The notes under the pieces: generated by a model
Told to the model about the DNA's origin: nothing
Database searches by the model: none
Seen by the model: only the letters and a program-made list of their open reading frames with translations
Part shown: in pieces, positions 33,438 through 45,408 of the stretch
Layout of the letters: each line of letters starts with the position of its first letter
How positions within the stretch are numbered: the first letter of the stretch is position 1
Translations under genes and position numbers: made by a program
From: Hormiphora californensis
Lineage: Eukaryota > Ctenophora > Tentaculata > Cydippida > Pleurobrachiidae
Direction of reading: 5' to 3'
Length of the DNA: 64,000 nt
NCBI GenBank assembly: GCA_020137815.1
Contig: CM035357.1
Span: 3,678,528 to 3,742,527 of the forward strand

Positions 33438-36030
33438 TCAACCCTTCTCCGTGGAATTCTTCCTACTTTCACTCTTCTCAGTTGAATTCTTTCTACTTTC
33501 ACTCTCCTCACTTATGTACGATAAGTTGGATGCCGTGCTGACTCTTCTACTGTCCACCCGTACTATCCACTCCCGGGCCATCGCCGAGTATTTCCTTTCC
33601 CCGTCTTGATGATTCGAGACGTTGTGAGATTCTGGGTTGGCGCAGTGACAGTTGTCAATTGCAGTCAGGCAGGATAAACACAACCGGGCCTGGGAGAAGG
33701 GAAATTGGTGTTCGAATGTGATGACAGTGAAACATATTAATTGATAATTAAACAGCCATTTTTGCTGAAATTTTACACATGTAAACCCAGCTAACTATGT
33801 GTATCACCCCCTCTCCCCCTACCCCTTGTCCCTTAACTTACCCCACCCCTACCGGAGTTTAACCCCCCCTTGTCCTTTAATTCACCAGCCAGGTGTGTAT
33901 TACCCCACCCCCTACCGGAGTTAAACTCACCAGCCTAGAGAAGTTTTCAGAGGTTATGCTATTGACGGAGGACGAGTCGGTGGATAATGTCCCACTTTTC
34001 CGGGCAGCAAATGAAGCAAACATCTTTCGAGCTTTGTACAGACTTGCAGTTTTCCGGCGGGCGTAGAGAGCTTCTTGCCGGGCTCTGATGTACTCATCTT
34101 GGACGTTTGGATCGACCTCCATGGAAGTTAGAGCCTCACCCAACGCGGTCACCAACTGAAAAAACATTCAAGATAAATTTACAAGTTCGAATATGGTAAA
34201 ATAAGCAAAAAAAAACTTGCTAAGAAAGTTTTTGATAGATCCGAGTATTATATATTATATGGCTCACCTGTCTGTGTAGGGGCTGAATCTTAGAGTTTCG
34301 CATTAGCAGCACACTGTAGGCAGTATTCACTGTCTCTACCCATTGCATGGAGTCAATAACATTGGCCGGTATCACGAACTCATCGCAGCGGCAGTGCTTG
34401 TACATGTTCAACACGACCCGATGAAATGATTTAAAGTCAACAGAACGCTGTTGATTTAAAATGCCCCGGATTTCATGTTGTTGGTTTTGTCGGGCTTTTT
34501 TACGCTTTCGAGCTATTACAGTCGATTTTTTTAGATCCAGCTTCTTTTGGTATCCCGCGGTTGCTGTGAGAGATTAAGGGAGTGTTAGACAAAGATAATA
34601 TAATCCTAACTAAACATCCCCAAATGATTTCGTATTGCGATAGTTCCTTGTGTGTTTATATTCCCAGAGAAGAAAACCCAAATGCTACACAAACACACCT
34701 ACCTGGCCTTGTTCGACCCTCCCTCCCCGCACCCCGCGAAATAAAATAAAAAGGGTTTGAACAAACACAAACCTACCTCGGTCTATCTGTTCAATAACCA
34801 CTGCAACAAAAAGATTCCCAAAGATGAAGTGGCCCACAAAGAGGAAGCTAATAATAAAGACGTAGGTAGAGAAGTTAGCTGATAACTCCACCAAACTATC
34901 TTTTACCTCCGTCCACCCTTCAGCTGTGACCAGTATGAACAAACTGAAATATTGAGATATTATGTGGGGGGGGGGGGGGGTATAGAGATATTGTGTGGGG
35001 AGGGGGGAAGAGATTAAGTAGTAAGATTATAATTATGCCAAAAATGAGGGAAATTTTAATGTTTGAGATAAAGATATGAATGAGAGATGCCCATTGTCTT
35101 CGACTAATGACGTAGATCCAAAGCAAAGTAGAATCCCATTTCTATTAACCTCAAACAGGATTGTGCCAGTGACCCCCAATACTGGTTTCCCAGATCACTC
35201 TTCTCCGCCGCATCATATCCGTATACGTAGAAGGCCATGATTCCATAGACAAACATGAGCAGTATGAGAAGGGCTACTATGTGAACAAATGAGCCGGTGA
35301 GAACTGATATCAGGGCTGTTACCACAACCTATGGAGTGAGTGAGTGTGAGTGAAGGGGGGGGGGTGAGTGAGTGTAATGGGAGGAGACGTAAATTCATGA
35401 GTACGAGTAACATGGAGTGAATGTAATGAGTGTAAACTGTAATGAGAGGAAATTTAACAAATGAAATCATGAAGTCGTTTGTTGCTAAATCTCATTTGTA
35501 TTAACTTGATCTACTCACCTGAAGTCCACCAATAAGTGAAATGGATCGAAGGGGACGAAGCGCTCTCAAACTTCTCATCACCTTTATGACACCAAGATTC
35601 TTGACTCCAGTTTGTGATAAAAGCAGCTGAAAATCAATGCAATTTAGTTCGTTGGATAATTGTTTAAATAAAAGCAGCTGGTAAAGATAAAACTGTAGCT
35701 GTCAGTGAAGAATAGTTTAACAAATGGAGATAGAATTCCTACCTGTAGATGGGAGCAAAGCAGAACACCAAAATCGAAACAGTTGAATCCATTAAACCAG
35801 TAACCTCTTCCCAAGCTGTACAGTTTTATAGCAAACTCCATGGTATAAATCGCTAGGAAACAGCTGTCTAGACCATCCAGTATTTCCAAAATATTTGTTG
35901 TTTTTGGGTTTAGATCCAGGCTTGAAGAAATAGCGAAGGTGAATGTGTTGAGAAGGATACAGGTCATGATTATCGTCTTGAAGGCATTGGAGTGAGCCAC
36001 GAGTTTAATGAAGGCGTCAAGGTTCGTCAT
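33438..36030 (-). CDS. CATSPER3: CatSper3-like sperm cation channel subunit
   Basis: Six-TM pore subunit of the sperm flagellar Ca channel (family role). Seven exons: 35743-36030 (ATG), 35519-35626, 35150-35328, 34777-34943, 34268-34563, 33931-34155, 33438-33689 (TGA). They total 1,515 nt, exactly 504 residues plus stop, all phases closing. S1-S3 lie in exon 1; S4 is in exon 2 with arginines every third residue (MRSLRALRPLR); S5 is in exon 3; the pore and S6 are in exon 4. The selectivity filter reads TAEGW where CatSpers normally have TxDxW. S6 reads FGNLFVAVVIEQ. The tail is basic then helical and aligns best with CatSper3. It is longer than vertebrate CatSper3 (about 400 residues), with a Ser/Arg-rich end containing two SESRKNSTEK copies. 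CatSper4 remains possible. Confidence 0.75.
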
Positions 36031-36980
36031 CGTTCTGCCATATTCCCAATGCTACACTTTTCTAATTGTGCATGATCTTCTAACCCATTCGTTTACATCG
36101 CTATGAAGAAAATATTTAAGTTACGGTCGAGAATGAATCGGAAAGGAATCGGAAAAGTAATAATCCATATAATAAATTCCAAAATGTTAGTCCGATAATT
36201 GTTTTCTCCCTACTCCTCCTACAGTTTTTGAGCTAGACCCCTGAAAATTTGTACACTGGTACTTTGGACCAAGGCGGGTGTAAGTACGGGCTCAGATTTT
36301 TGATCCGATCTTTACAACAGTGACGTCACGGGGTGACGTCATTGCGACAAAAAGACTTACATTTTTCAAACGCTTCTAAGACCCTGAAAACGGCTCTAAA
36401 TCAAAAAACTAACGCAATAGAGGGGAAAGAGAATCGTTTGAACTTCATTTTACATGATAGCGATTTCCCGTAACTCAATGTTTAAGGGTCGTAAATCGCG
36501 TCGGGAAAGTTAAAAATGCCAAAAATACGATATTTTTCACCGTAGCCACCCAAAATCTTATCCAATCGATATGAAACTTGGTCGTTATGTGAATTTTAAT
36601 GTCCTTTGGCCAGGGGTTCCCGGAAAACGGATTGGCAAGATGAGAACTGACCGGAGTTCTTATAATTCTAAATTCACGAATTTGGAATTTTTCGTCGACT
36701 TTTTTTTGGCGAGGAAATTTTCAATACAATGAATTTTAAAATTTTACACTGCGCGCGTAATTCTAGGTTCCGCGCGCGGCGTAAAAAAGCAGCGCTTTTT
36801 CGGGAAAATTCGCGTGTTACAGTAAATGATTTACCCGCCTCGCCAAAATTGTAACGCGCTCCTACTATGAGACTCATTGCTCTAAGGAACAAACAAATTA
36901 ATTTATCTTTTAAAAATCAAACACAAATGTCACCGGTTATATGAGGATAAATTACCATTTACCAGGTCACGGGTTCCCAG
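36031..36980. other. Non-coding sequence upstream of the CatSper3-like gene
   Basis: No gene recognised. It should hold the CatSper3-like promoter. A GC-rich patch with CGCGCGC lies near 36750-36790. Short ORFs here lack any family signature. Confidence 0.4.
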
Positions 36981-36989
36981 CAAACGGGT

Positions 36990-37361
36990 GGTAGGCGGTA
37001 AATGTTAACCAGATCTGTGAGAATTTCGCACGTTTTTGCGCATAACTCAGCCATTTCTTCACCCATTTGCAAAATCTTTGGCTCATTGGAAAGAGGACAT
37101 TGAGATCTTTCAAATGAGCTCAAGAAAATGAAAATTGGCACAAATTGCGTGGCGTGGTGGCGAAAACGTGCATTTTGCGCCATGACGCCGTGCATTTTGC
37201 GCCGATTTTAATTTTATTAGGCTCATTCGAAAGAGCTCAATTTCCTCTTTCCAACGCGCCCAAGATTTTGCAAATTGGTCAAGAAATGGCTGAGTTATGG
37301 ACAAAAACGTGGTTTTGCACGTACGTATTCTCTCAGATCTGGTTAACATTTACCGCCTACC
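36990..37361. mobile_element. 372-bp MITE with 9-bp target-site duplication
   Basis: TIR GGTAGGCGGTAAATGTTAAC then CAGATCTG, with its complement at the other end. A perfect 9-bp direct repeat CAAACGGGT flanks it (36981-36989, 37362-37370). TSD length fits Mutator-like elements. The interior shares the phrase CATAACTC.GCCATTTCTT and GGAAAGAGG.CATTGAG with the element at 55907-56300. Confidence 0.85.
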
Positions 37362-37522
37362 CAAACGGGTACTCTAGTAATAATAATAATAAAAATGACA
37401 GTTTATATCCCGCACTGACACAGTTTTAATTACAGACAACTCGTTTTCCTTCATTTGAAAGGGACTGCAGCAGACTGCCTGCTCCTAGCACGGTTCTCTG
37501 ATAACGGTGAATTAGTCGGGAA

Positions 37523-39092
37523 CTATCCCACTTGGATAACATTGTTACGGATAAAATAGCAGCCGTCTGGATCTTCTAGTCGTATCAGTTTCAAAGTGGA
37601 CCTGAGAGCTTTTTGCTCCTTCAGTTCAGAGGGCGTTAGGCTATAAGCATACTGATCGTGATGATCATAATCAGTTAAAAAGATGAAGTGTGCTCATGGT
37701 TTTGATCATCATCATCTGCAAAAAACTGCAGTGTGCGGAACATTATGATCATCACGTAAGAGCTGGCCCTGGAGCCGTCTCTTAAGTTGGATGATGATCA
37801 TCAACACCTAGTGTGCGCACGTTCTGATCTTATTCTTATGGAGGGCTGCACTGTAGTCATGTGATATGTACCACGTGGTACGAATTCGCGCGCACTGAGA
37901 GGCTGTTGTACAGGTCACGTGATATGCGACAGCCTCTCAGAGCGCGCGACTCGCAAAGGGGGAGATAGCATCATCATGCTGAGCACACTGGTCATGATGG
38001 TCATGATCAAAAGGCAAGTTCCAACAAGTTGAGCATGGTTGATGATGATCAAACCTGCGCACACTATGGTTTATGATGATCAAACGTGAACACACTATGG
38101 TTTGAGAGCATCATGATGCATCAAGCCTCCATCATGATGATAACCATCAGTGTGTGCGCTTCTTTGATGGTAACCATCAAAATCTCCGCACACTGACCTG
38201 ATTATGATCATCACGATCAGTATGCTTATAGCCTAAGATCCGGAGATAGATAAACAGCCGAAAACTGTTTGGAGTCTTTGAGGTTTCGTGCTTTTTTGAG
38301 AAGCGCCAGGAGAGTCGCTCTCCTCTCCAGGGATACTAAGAGCGGTCTAGGACGTTTCTCATTTCTTTCCCCGATGCGTTTCATCGTTGTCACTTTCGGT
38401 TTCTCTTGCAGTTCCTCAAAAAGTTCGTCTAAAGTAGTTTTAGCTACTCTATCGGTTGTTTCTTGGAGACCAAACACAATCAGGTTCTTCTCTCTTCCGG
38501 GCTGTTGGACGGGAGTAGGGTGGTGCGACGTTAGTGGTTTTACCACTTTAGGGGAGGTTGCAGCACAATTCTGTGCAAGCACAGAAGAGTAGGCTTTCAC
38601 CTTCTTCACCGAAGTTGACACTGCACTTAGTTGTTGCTTTTGGGCTTCAATAACCGTTTGCTGAAGCTCAATCACGCTAAGACGGTGGCGATCAAGTTCT
38701 TCTTTGCATTCACGTAGTTGCTTCTCGAGTTTTTCTGCGCTGATAACATTTTCAAAATTGTTCATTGTTGCTCTGGCAAGTTTCATACTGGAGAGAAAAA
38801 TACGCGAAGTAGCCTCAATGATTTCATTCGCAGTTAAGTCCTTGAGACAGTGACTGAAGTACGAACCCCAGTGATTGCAAGGGGAAGCTACACTGTCGTT
38901 GGTTAACATTGAGTCGGGTGCAGCTTGGATCGATTTATAGCATTGAATAAACTGATCCGATGTGATACTCGTCGTGTTGGGATCATCAGCAGAGTTCAAC
39001 CAGTAAACTTCAGAAACAAAGTCGTTTACTGTCTCTTCCAATCGTTTTATCGCAGGGTTATCGCCCTCGTACTTCGTTTCTGACATTATCAA
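37523..39092 (-). pseudogene. Non-LTR retrotransposon ORF1-like gene, split by a foldback insertion
   Basis: ORF from ATG at 39092 runs 285 codons to the insertion boundary near 38237, then resumes in frame from 37635 to a stop at 37523; without the insert it would be 324 codons including stop. The middle is a coiled coil (LEKQLRECKEELDRHRL). The C-terminal part has the ORF1p-like pattern NLIVFGLQE, then RIG, RPLLVSLE and VYLSPDL. No ORF2 follows; about 140 nt downstream is an ATT-rich tail (37375-37393), so this may be an ORF1-only non-autonomous copy. CR1/L2-type affiliation is a guess. Confidence 0.7.
37639..38233. mobile_element. Foldback element rich in GATGATCATC and GTGTGCGC motifs
   Basis: 595 bp bounded by GGCTATAAGCATACTGATCG and its complement, flanked by TTA (37636-37638) and TAA (38234-38236). 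The interior has at least seven TGATGATCA/TGATCATCA motifs and many AGTGTGC/GCACACT motifs in both orientations. It interrupts the retroelement ORF1 by a net in-frame length except for its own stops. TWA-like flanks suggest PIF/Harbinger. Confidence 0.85.
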
Positions 39093-39759
39093 CGTTTCGT
39101 TTTTCTGCCCTTTGGGGCTGTTACATCGGATTCATCTTCCTGCTCAAATTAATTTGTTTAAAGTAGTGTTGAAAAGTTTGAAACATTACGAGGGGCTGTG
39201 GGCACCCCGTGCGGCTGGCTCCAGAAATTTTGTACAGAATCCTTGCCTGCTATGCACCACAGGTGGAGGACCTGATAGATTTGTAAGGCGCATAGTTCTT
39301 TTTCAGACGATTGGAGGTTTTTAACAGTCCAGTCGGACTTTTTAAAGTTAAAATTTCAAATTTGCGCTTCAGCTTCGCGCGACAGAAAACTTCTTTGTTG
39401 GCCCGTCGGGTGAAAAATCATTCGAATAAAATCAAATCGCGCGGCTCTTGTGGTTTAATGGCGCGGCTTATCATTGCGCGTCACATTTTTGAATCAATAT
39501 TTTTTGTTTTTTATCGAGTCTGAAATTGAATCCGAACCCGAACAAGAAAGCACAATCAAAGTTAAAAGGACTCAATTATGGTATTAAACTGAATGACGTG
39601 TAAACACAATACAAAATAAATCCGTTTTAAACATATTTTCTGAAAAAATTCACACAAGATAAGTGGCACTGGCAGTGGCAATTCCCTTAAACGAAAACAA
39701 ACACTGTATGATACAGTACAGTCGGACCTAGTGGGGTCCCATCTATCAGTCTCTTCCCT

Positions 39760-42700
39760 TTAAGAGTCTACTTTAATCGTAAAGAGGAGGTCTTGGGCAG
39801 ATACGCTTTCTCCTCCCGAAACCTGAAAACGAAAATTGGCAATTTAGTAATGAATTGGAAGTGGAAGGAAAACAAATTCTTTGTTTTCCTTGTTTTCAAT
39901 GTCTGAAACTAACTCTCTCCCACCACCGCGAGAAATCCCAAACCAACTGAATTGTACTGCGGGCGGAGTTGCCTCACATAAGTCAAGATCAATCAATCCT
40001 TGTTTACTAAACAGTTTAGTACACTCATCCCAGTATTCCTACCTCAACAGCCGTTACAGTTCCGCACACAGGACTAGCAACCACCATTTCCATCTTCATC
40101 GCGGACAGCATACAGAGTGTGTCTCCAGTGGCAACCTTAGTACCCGGTACCACTCGTACCTCGAGCACACCGGCTGACATTGGTGCTCCGACCTGTGTAA
40201 TTGGAGCCTTTTATAGGTTAGTTTCTTGGTAATTAACTAGTTAATTAGTTAATTAGTAATTAATAAGTTACGCGATACCTCAACTTAAACTAATTAAATG
40301 ATAGGATTCCCATTAGGAAGTTTTGATCAGACCCGGCCAAGTGTACCTGGTTTTTCAGTTTGGGATCTGCTTTAGGCCGTGTTTTCACACTGCTTGCTGT
40401 GCTAGTATTCTTTACAGCTATTCGCTTTGGTTCTCCGTTTAATTCGAAGAAAATGTCTTGCTGGGCGGTGGCTTCGTCTACCTGTCAATTGGTCATGTGT
40501 TAGGGGGGCCGAGGGGGGGGGGTCTAATCTTTATCATGAGATAAGTAGATCTTTCTGGCAAGAAATGAAGATAATGGGGGGGGGGGGGGGTGCAGCCCCA
40601 AAAAAAAACCAAACTTTTTCCGAAACCCAGGGTATGGTTGGTTTTTTTTTTGGTTTTTTTTGGTTGAAATTTCTTTGATTTTTTCTGGTCGTTTTTGATT
40701 TTTTTTTGGTCGGTTTTGATTTTTTTATCTTTTTGATCTTTTTTGATCGTTTTTGATTTTTTTGATCGTTTTTGAATTTTTTTGATCGTTTTTGATTTTT
40801 TTAAAATGTTTAAAAAAAAGCAAGCAAGCAAAGCAGGACGGCTAGGATAAATCCAGTGCCGGGGGTGCTGATATCCCTTTCAATGGCGTTTCAGCCACGG
40901 GTCCTTCCGGTGCAGATTTCTCTGCAGCGTAGCCGGGCGCTTACCCCACAACATACGCACTCCGTGTTGCTTTCGGGTCTCTCAAGAGAGCCCCTACCAA
41001 TCATAGCTTGGTGGACTAGACGACATGCGCTAGACCAGGATCGAACCCGCCACCCGGGACCTAGTGCGTGAGAGGCGAGTGTACTAGCCACTACACCACC
41101 CTGCCGACAATGTTTAATGTTGAACAAAAAAATAAAAAACGATCAAATAAAATAAAAAACGATCAAAAAAATTCAAAAAAAATAAAAAACGATCAAAAAA
41201 AATAAAAAAAGATCAAAAAAATTAAAAAAGATCAAAAAAAATTTAAAAAAATAAAAAAAGATCAAAAAAAAATCAAAAACGACCAAAAAAAATCAACACT
41301 TTTGAAAATCCAGGGTATGGTTGGTTATTTTTTGGGCTGCACCCCCCCCCCAGATAATTTTATTTAACTTATTCCTGTCAGCTGTGACTACCCGCAAAGT
41401 TACCAGCCAGCAACACTAAAGTCATTGTACCTGCCCGATAGCAACTGGAGTGATGTAAAATCGTCGACCCTTATCAACATTGTACACGTACTCTTTTCCA
41501 ATTTCGACTGGTTTAAAGATCTGAAAATAGTTTTAATACGCCCTCTTCTCTCCTCCTAGTACAGTCGGACCCCGATTTAACGGCACCCTCGGGGGAAAGG
41601 ATTTTGTCCAATGTCCGTTAAATCGGGGTGTCCGCTAAATCGGGGTCAAATAATGTTAATTTCCCATATCGGGGGAAGATTATGCTGCCGTTAAATCGGG
41701 GTGCCGCTAAATCGGGGGGCGTTAAATCGGGGTCCGACTGTATTATTATTATGGCCAGTGGTTGGGAGTTTAGCCTTCAATTTCGAATTTTAGAGGGGAA
41801 GAGGTTTTTGAGATTGCCTGTTTTCACTTTTTCGTGTAAAACAATTTGCCTCACACACTGTGTATGTCATGTTGTTATGGTGGTTATGTGGTGATGTATG
41901 GGTGAGTATAATATTACTGGTTATGGGTATAGGGTACACGAGATAACTACAGGTTACCGCAAGGCGAATATAATATAACTAGCTCAATCGGGTATCCGAG
42001 GGAAAGGCAAGGAGGCTAGCTTGGCGGTGCAGGGGAGGCAGTGGTCTTCGTTCCGTTACAGGGAGGGTGACGTGTGGGGTAGTAACAAATCGGTCCTGTT
42101 TCCAGTTCTTCATCTCGGTTATATAATGCAGTGCCTTGTTTCCTCTGTCATAACGATAGACATAACAAAGATCGTAGTTAAACCTCTGATCGTTCTTGCT
42201 TGACGTAGGTGCTCCTCGCATTCATAACAAAGAAGGAAGGTAAATCATCTTATCGTCCTTGCTTGACGTCGGTACTCCTCTAATTCATAACAAATAACAA
42301 TCCACCAATATAATCGCAGTCGGGAATGATGTATCCCAAGAATGATGTAATCTCTCCACGATTTATTAGGTGGAATCATGATATAACAATGTCTCTGTGA
42401 TCACGCGGCAAATTGAGACAAATTGTTTTGCCATGAGGTAATTCTCTGCTCCTGTGTGGCACAGGGAGAACATCAGTCATGGAGCAGAGAATTACCTCAT
42501 GGCTCCTGTAATGGCCTGTTTCACCTTGGGAATTGGGAATCATGGCAAATGTGTCGAACCTTTACAAGCAACACCATACACCTACCATATCTGAGTCTAC
42601 CTACCATATCGGAGTCTAGAGTCTACCTACCATATCTGAGTCTACCTACCATATCTGAGTCTACCTACCATATCTGAGTCTAGAGTCTACCTACCATATC

Positions 42701-45070
42701 AGAGTCTACCTACCATATCAGAGTCTACCTACCAAATCTGAGTCTACCTACCATATCTGAGTCTAGAGTCTACCTACCATATCTGAGTCTACCTACCATA
42801 TCTGAGTCTACCTACCATATCTGAGTCTAGAGTCTACCTACCATATCAGAGTCTACCTACCATATCAGAGTCTACCTACCATATCTGAGTCTACCTACCA
42901 TATCTGAGTCTAGAGTCTACCTACCATATCTGAGTCTACCTACCATATCTGAGTCTAGAGTCTACCTACCATATCAGAGTCTACCTACCATATCTGAGTC
43001 TACCTACCATATCAGAGTCTACCTACCATATCAGAGTCTACCTACCATATCTGAGTCTAGAGTCTACCTACCATATCGGAGTCTAGAGTCTACCTACCAT
43101 ATCTGAGTTTAGTTTGCTGACATCTCCGTATGTGTTACGATGGGTAGCATACTCCTCAAAGACAGCTGGGTACATTGCGTAACTCATCACATCCCTATCA
43201 TCCACCCAGGACCTGCATGAAGTGGAAAGGAGGGGTGATTGGGAACCAGATATAGGGATTGAAAGAGGGTGAAAGTCACTGAAAGAGGGGACTCAGGATC
43301 TATGATAGTGGGATGAAGAGAGGTGAAGCTAGCTGGACTAGAATAGTGGTTTGGAATGTACCAAACACCCTTATTCTACCGACAGGTAAATCCCATTATC
43401 ATAATCCCATTACCCGTATTTGCTGGTGAGATCCGTTTTGATTGCCTGCAGATCCATTGGTTCCAAAGTGGCTCCGGGCCTGCCAGATACAATTGGGGCA
43501 CCACGGAGGGCACGGGTCCTAAATGGCTCCGGGAATCCTCCGTGTGGCTCACCTAGATACCCCTGTAGACAAGGAAAACACGATTTATTTTGGTACCCCT
43601 GTAGTTGGAAGGATGAGGGATGTTATGCCAGGAAGCTGTTTGGTACCTCGAGCTGAGCTACCAAAGTTCTACACACAAGCTGTCAAAGCATATTGGCCTG
43701 GCAGCGCACAAGTGGTTAGTGGCGTAGTATACCGGTAACCTCAGAGTTCAGACTCTAAACACCACTCTAAACACCACAACATGTCATATCACTGTCTGTT
43801 GGCGTCGACCCGATATAATTTGAGAATCATAACGGATTCATACCATGAATACAGGAACCGACCGAAACATGTAAACAACCAATCAGAACTCGTTGTTTAG
43901 GTCGCGTGACTGGTTATCAGTAGTTCCTGATTCGGTCGGTTCCTGATATAGTACCTGTAGATACTGAATAACAGATGACGGGAGGTTGAGGGTGTCAGCT
44001 TGATCCAGTACATCCTGACCAGAAAGTTTGTTCGATACCATAATCTGGGCCAGGTCACCCACCACCTGTATAATAATAATGAGACGATAATAATGGAGAT
44101 TCATCATTCGTGAGACGATTTGGCGAATTAGTAGGAGAGGAGACGGACAGGGTGAAATGGAAGTATGGATGGGGAGATGGGGTGGTGGGGGTCATAATAG
44201 GTCTGAACCACGGTTTTTGGGTGATCCCATGATCCGTTCTCTTTAGTTGCTATGTTGGGGGGGGTCATAATATTATATCAGAAACACGGGTTATTGGTAA
44301 CATGGTGATTCCATCTGTACCCTTTAGTTGCTCTGACGCATGGTATAGTTGCTCTGTTACATGTTATAACATAGGGGAAGCTGCTCTTCAGTTACCTTGG
44401 AAGATGGTGTAACTTTAACGATATCCCCCAGTAACTGGTTAGCCTCTTCGTACGCCTTCTTCACCATACCCCACTCAGATCCCAGGACCTAGAGACTGTG
44501 CCTAGAGAGATAGATATATGTAGTTTAGTACTGTTATAGTCAGCCAAGAAGATGCATGGAAGTAGTGTGATAGTTAAGTGACAAGTGGGGAAGTAGTGAG
44601 GAACATGGCGTGTACCTGGAAGAGCATGTTGGTGTATTGTCCACCCGGAATCTCGTGTTTGTAAACTTCAGTTGTAGTTGCCTGGGTTCCTGCATCGAAA
44701 CACTTGTACAGCAGTCGAACCTACAAATAATAATATTTGGAACTTAAAATACGTCATGCAATTGGTGACGCTGTCACCCCTATAACACTACCACTTACCA
44801 GTCGCACATCACCAAGTCATGCAATTGCACAGTTAAATAACTCTTATCTCAGGTTTAAGAGTTTTAAAAAGTCTAAATGAAGATTAATTCATCTACAAGC
44901 AAGATCTATTCTTACTTCCGTTTTGACCAACTTTAATTTAAAGTTCACCATTTGACTGAAAAACTTTACTGAATATGGTAGCTCTATTTAGCTAAAAGCG
45001 AAGATTGTAGATCGAGTTCTCGAGAAATAGACTTGTTTATTGTAGCCAGTTCTAAAGAAGCACTCTCTCT

Positions 45071-45137
<67 letters not shown>

Positions 45138-45197
45138 ATCTCTCTCTCTCTCTCTCCCCTCTCTCTCTCCCCTCCCTCCCCTCCCTCTCGCTCTTCT

Positions 45198-45228
<31 letters not shown>

Positions 45229-45377
45229 TCTCTTCTCTTACTCCTTCCTTCATCTCTCTCTCTCTCTCTCTCTCCTCTCTTTCTTCTTTCTCTCTCTCTC
45301 TCTCCCTCTCCTCCTCTCTCTCTCTCTATCTCTCTCTACTCTCTCTCTCTCTCTCCTCTCTTCTCTCTCTCTCTGTC

Positions 45378-45408
<31 letters not shown>

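Noticed and set aside
37639-38233. CRISPR-like array from regularly recurring GATGATCATC motifs
   Set aside because: Motifs are palindromic, in both orientations, irregularly spaced and inside an inverted-repeat element.
38269-38592. Plus-strand 107-codon ORF
   Set aside because: Shadow of the retroelement ORF1 on the other strand.
41038-41107. tRNA-Glu gene
   Set aside because: A and B boxes fit but the acceptor stem does not pair, and the unit has a SINE tail and 8-bp TSD.
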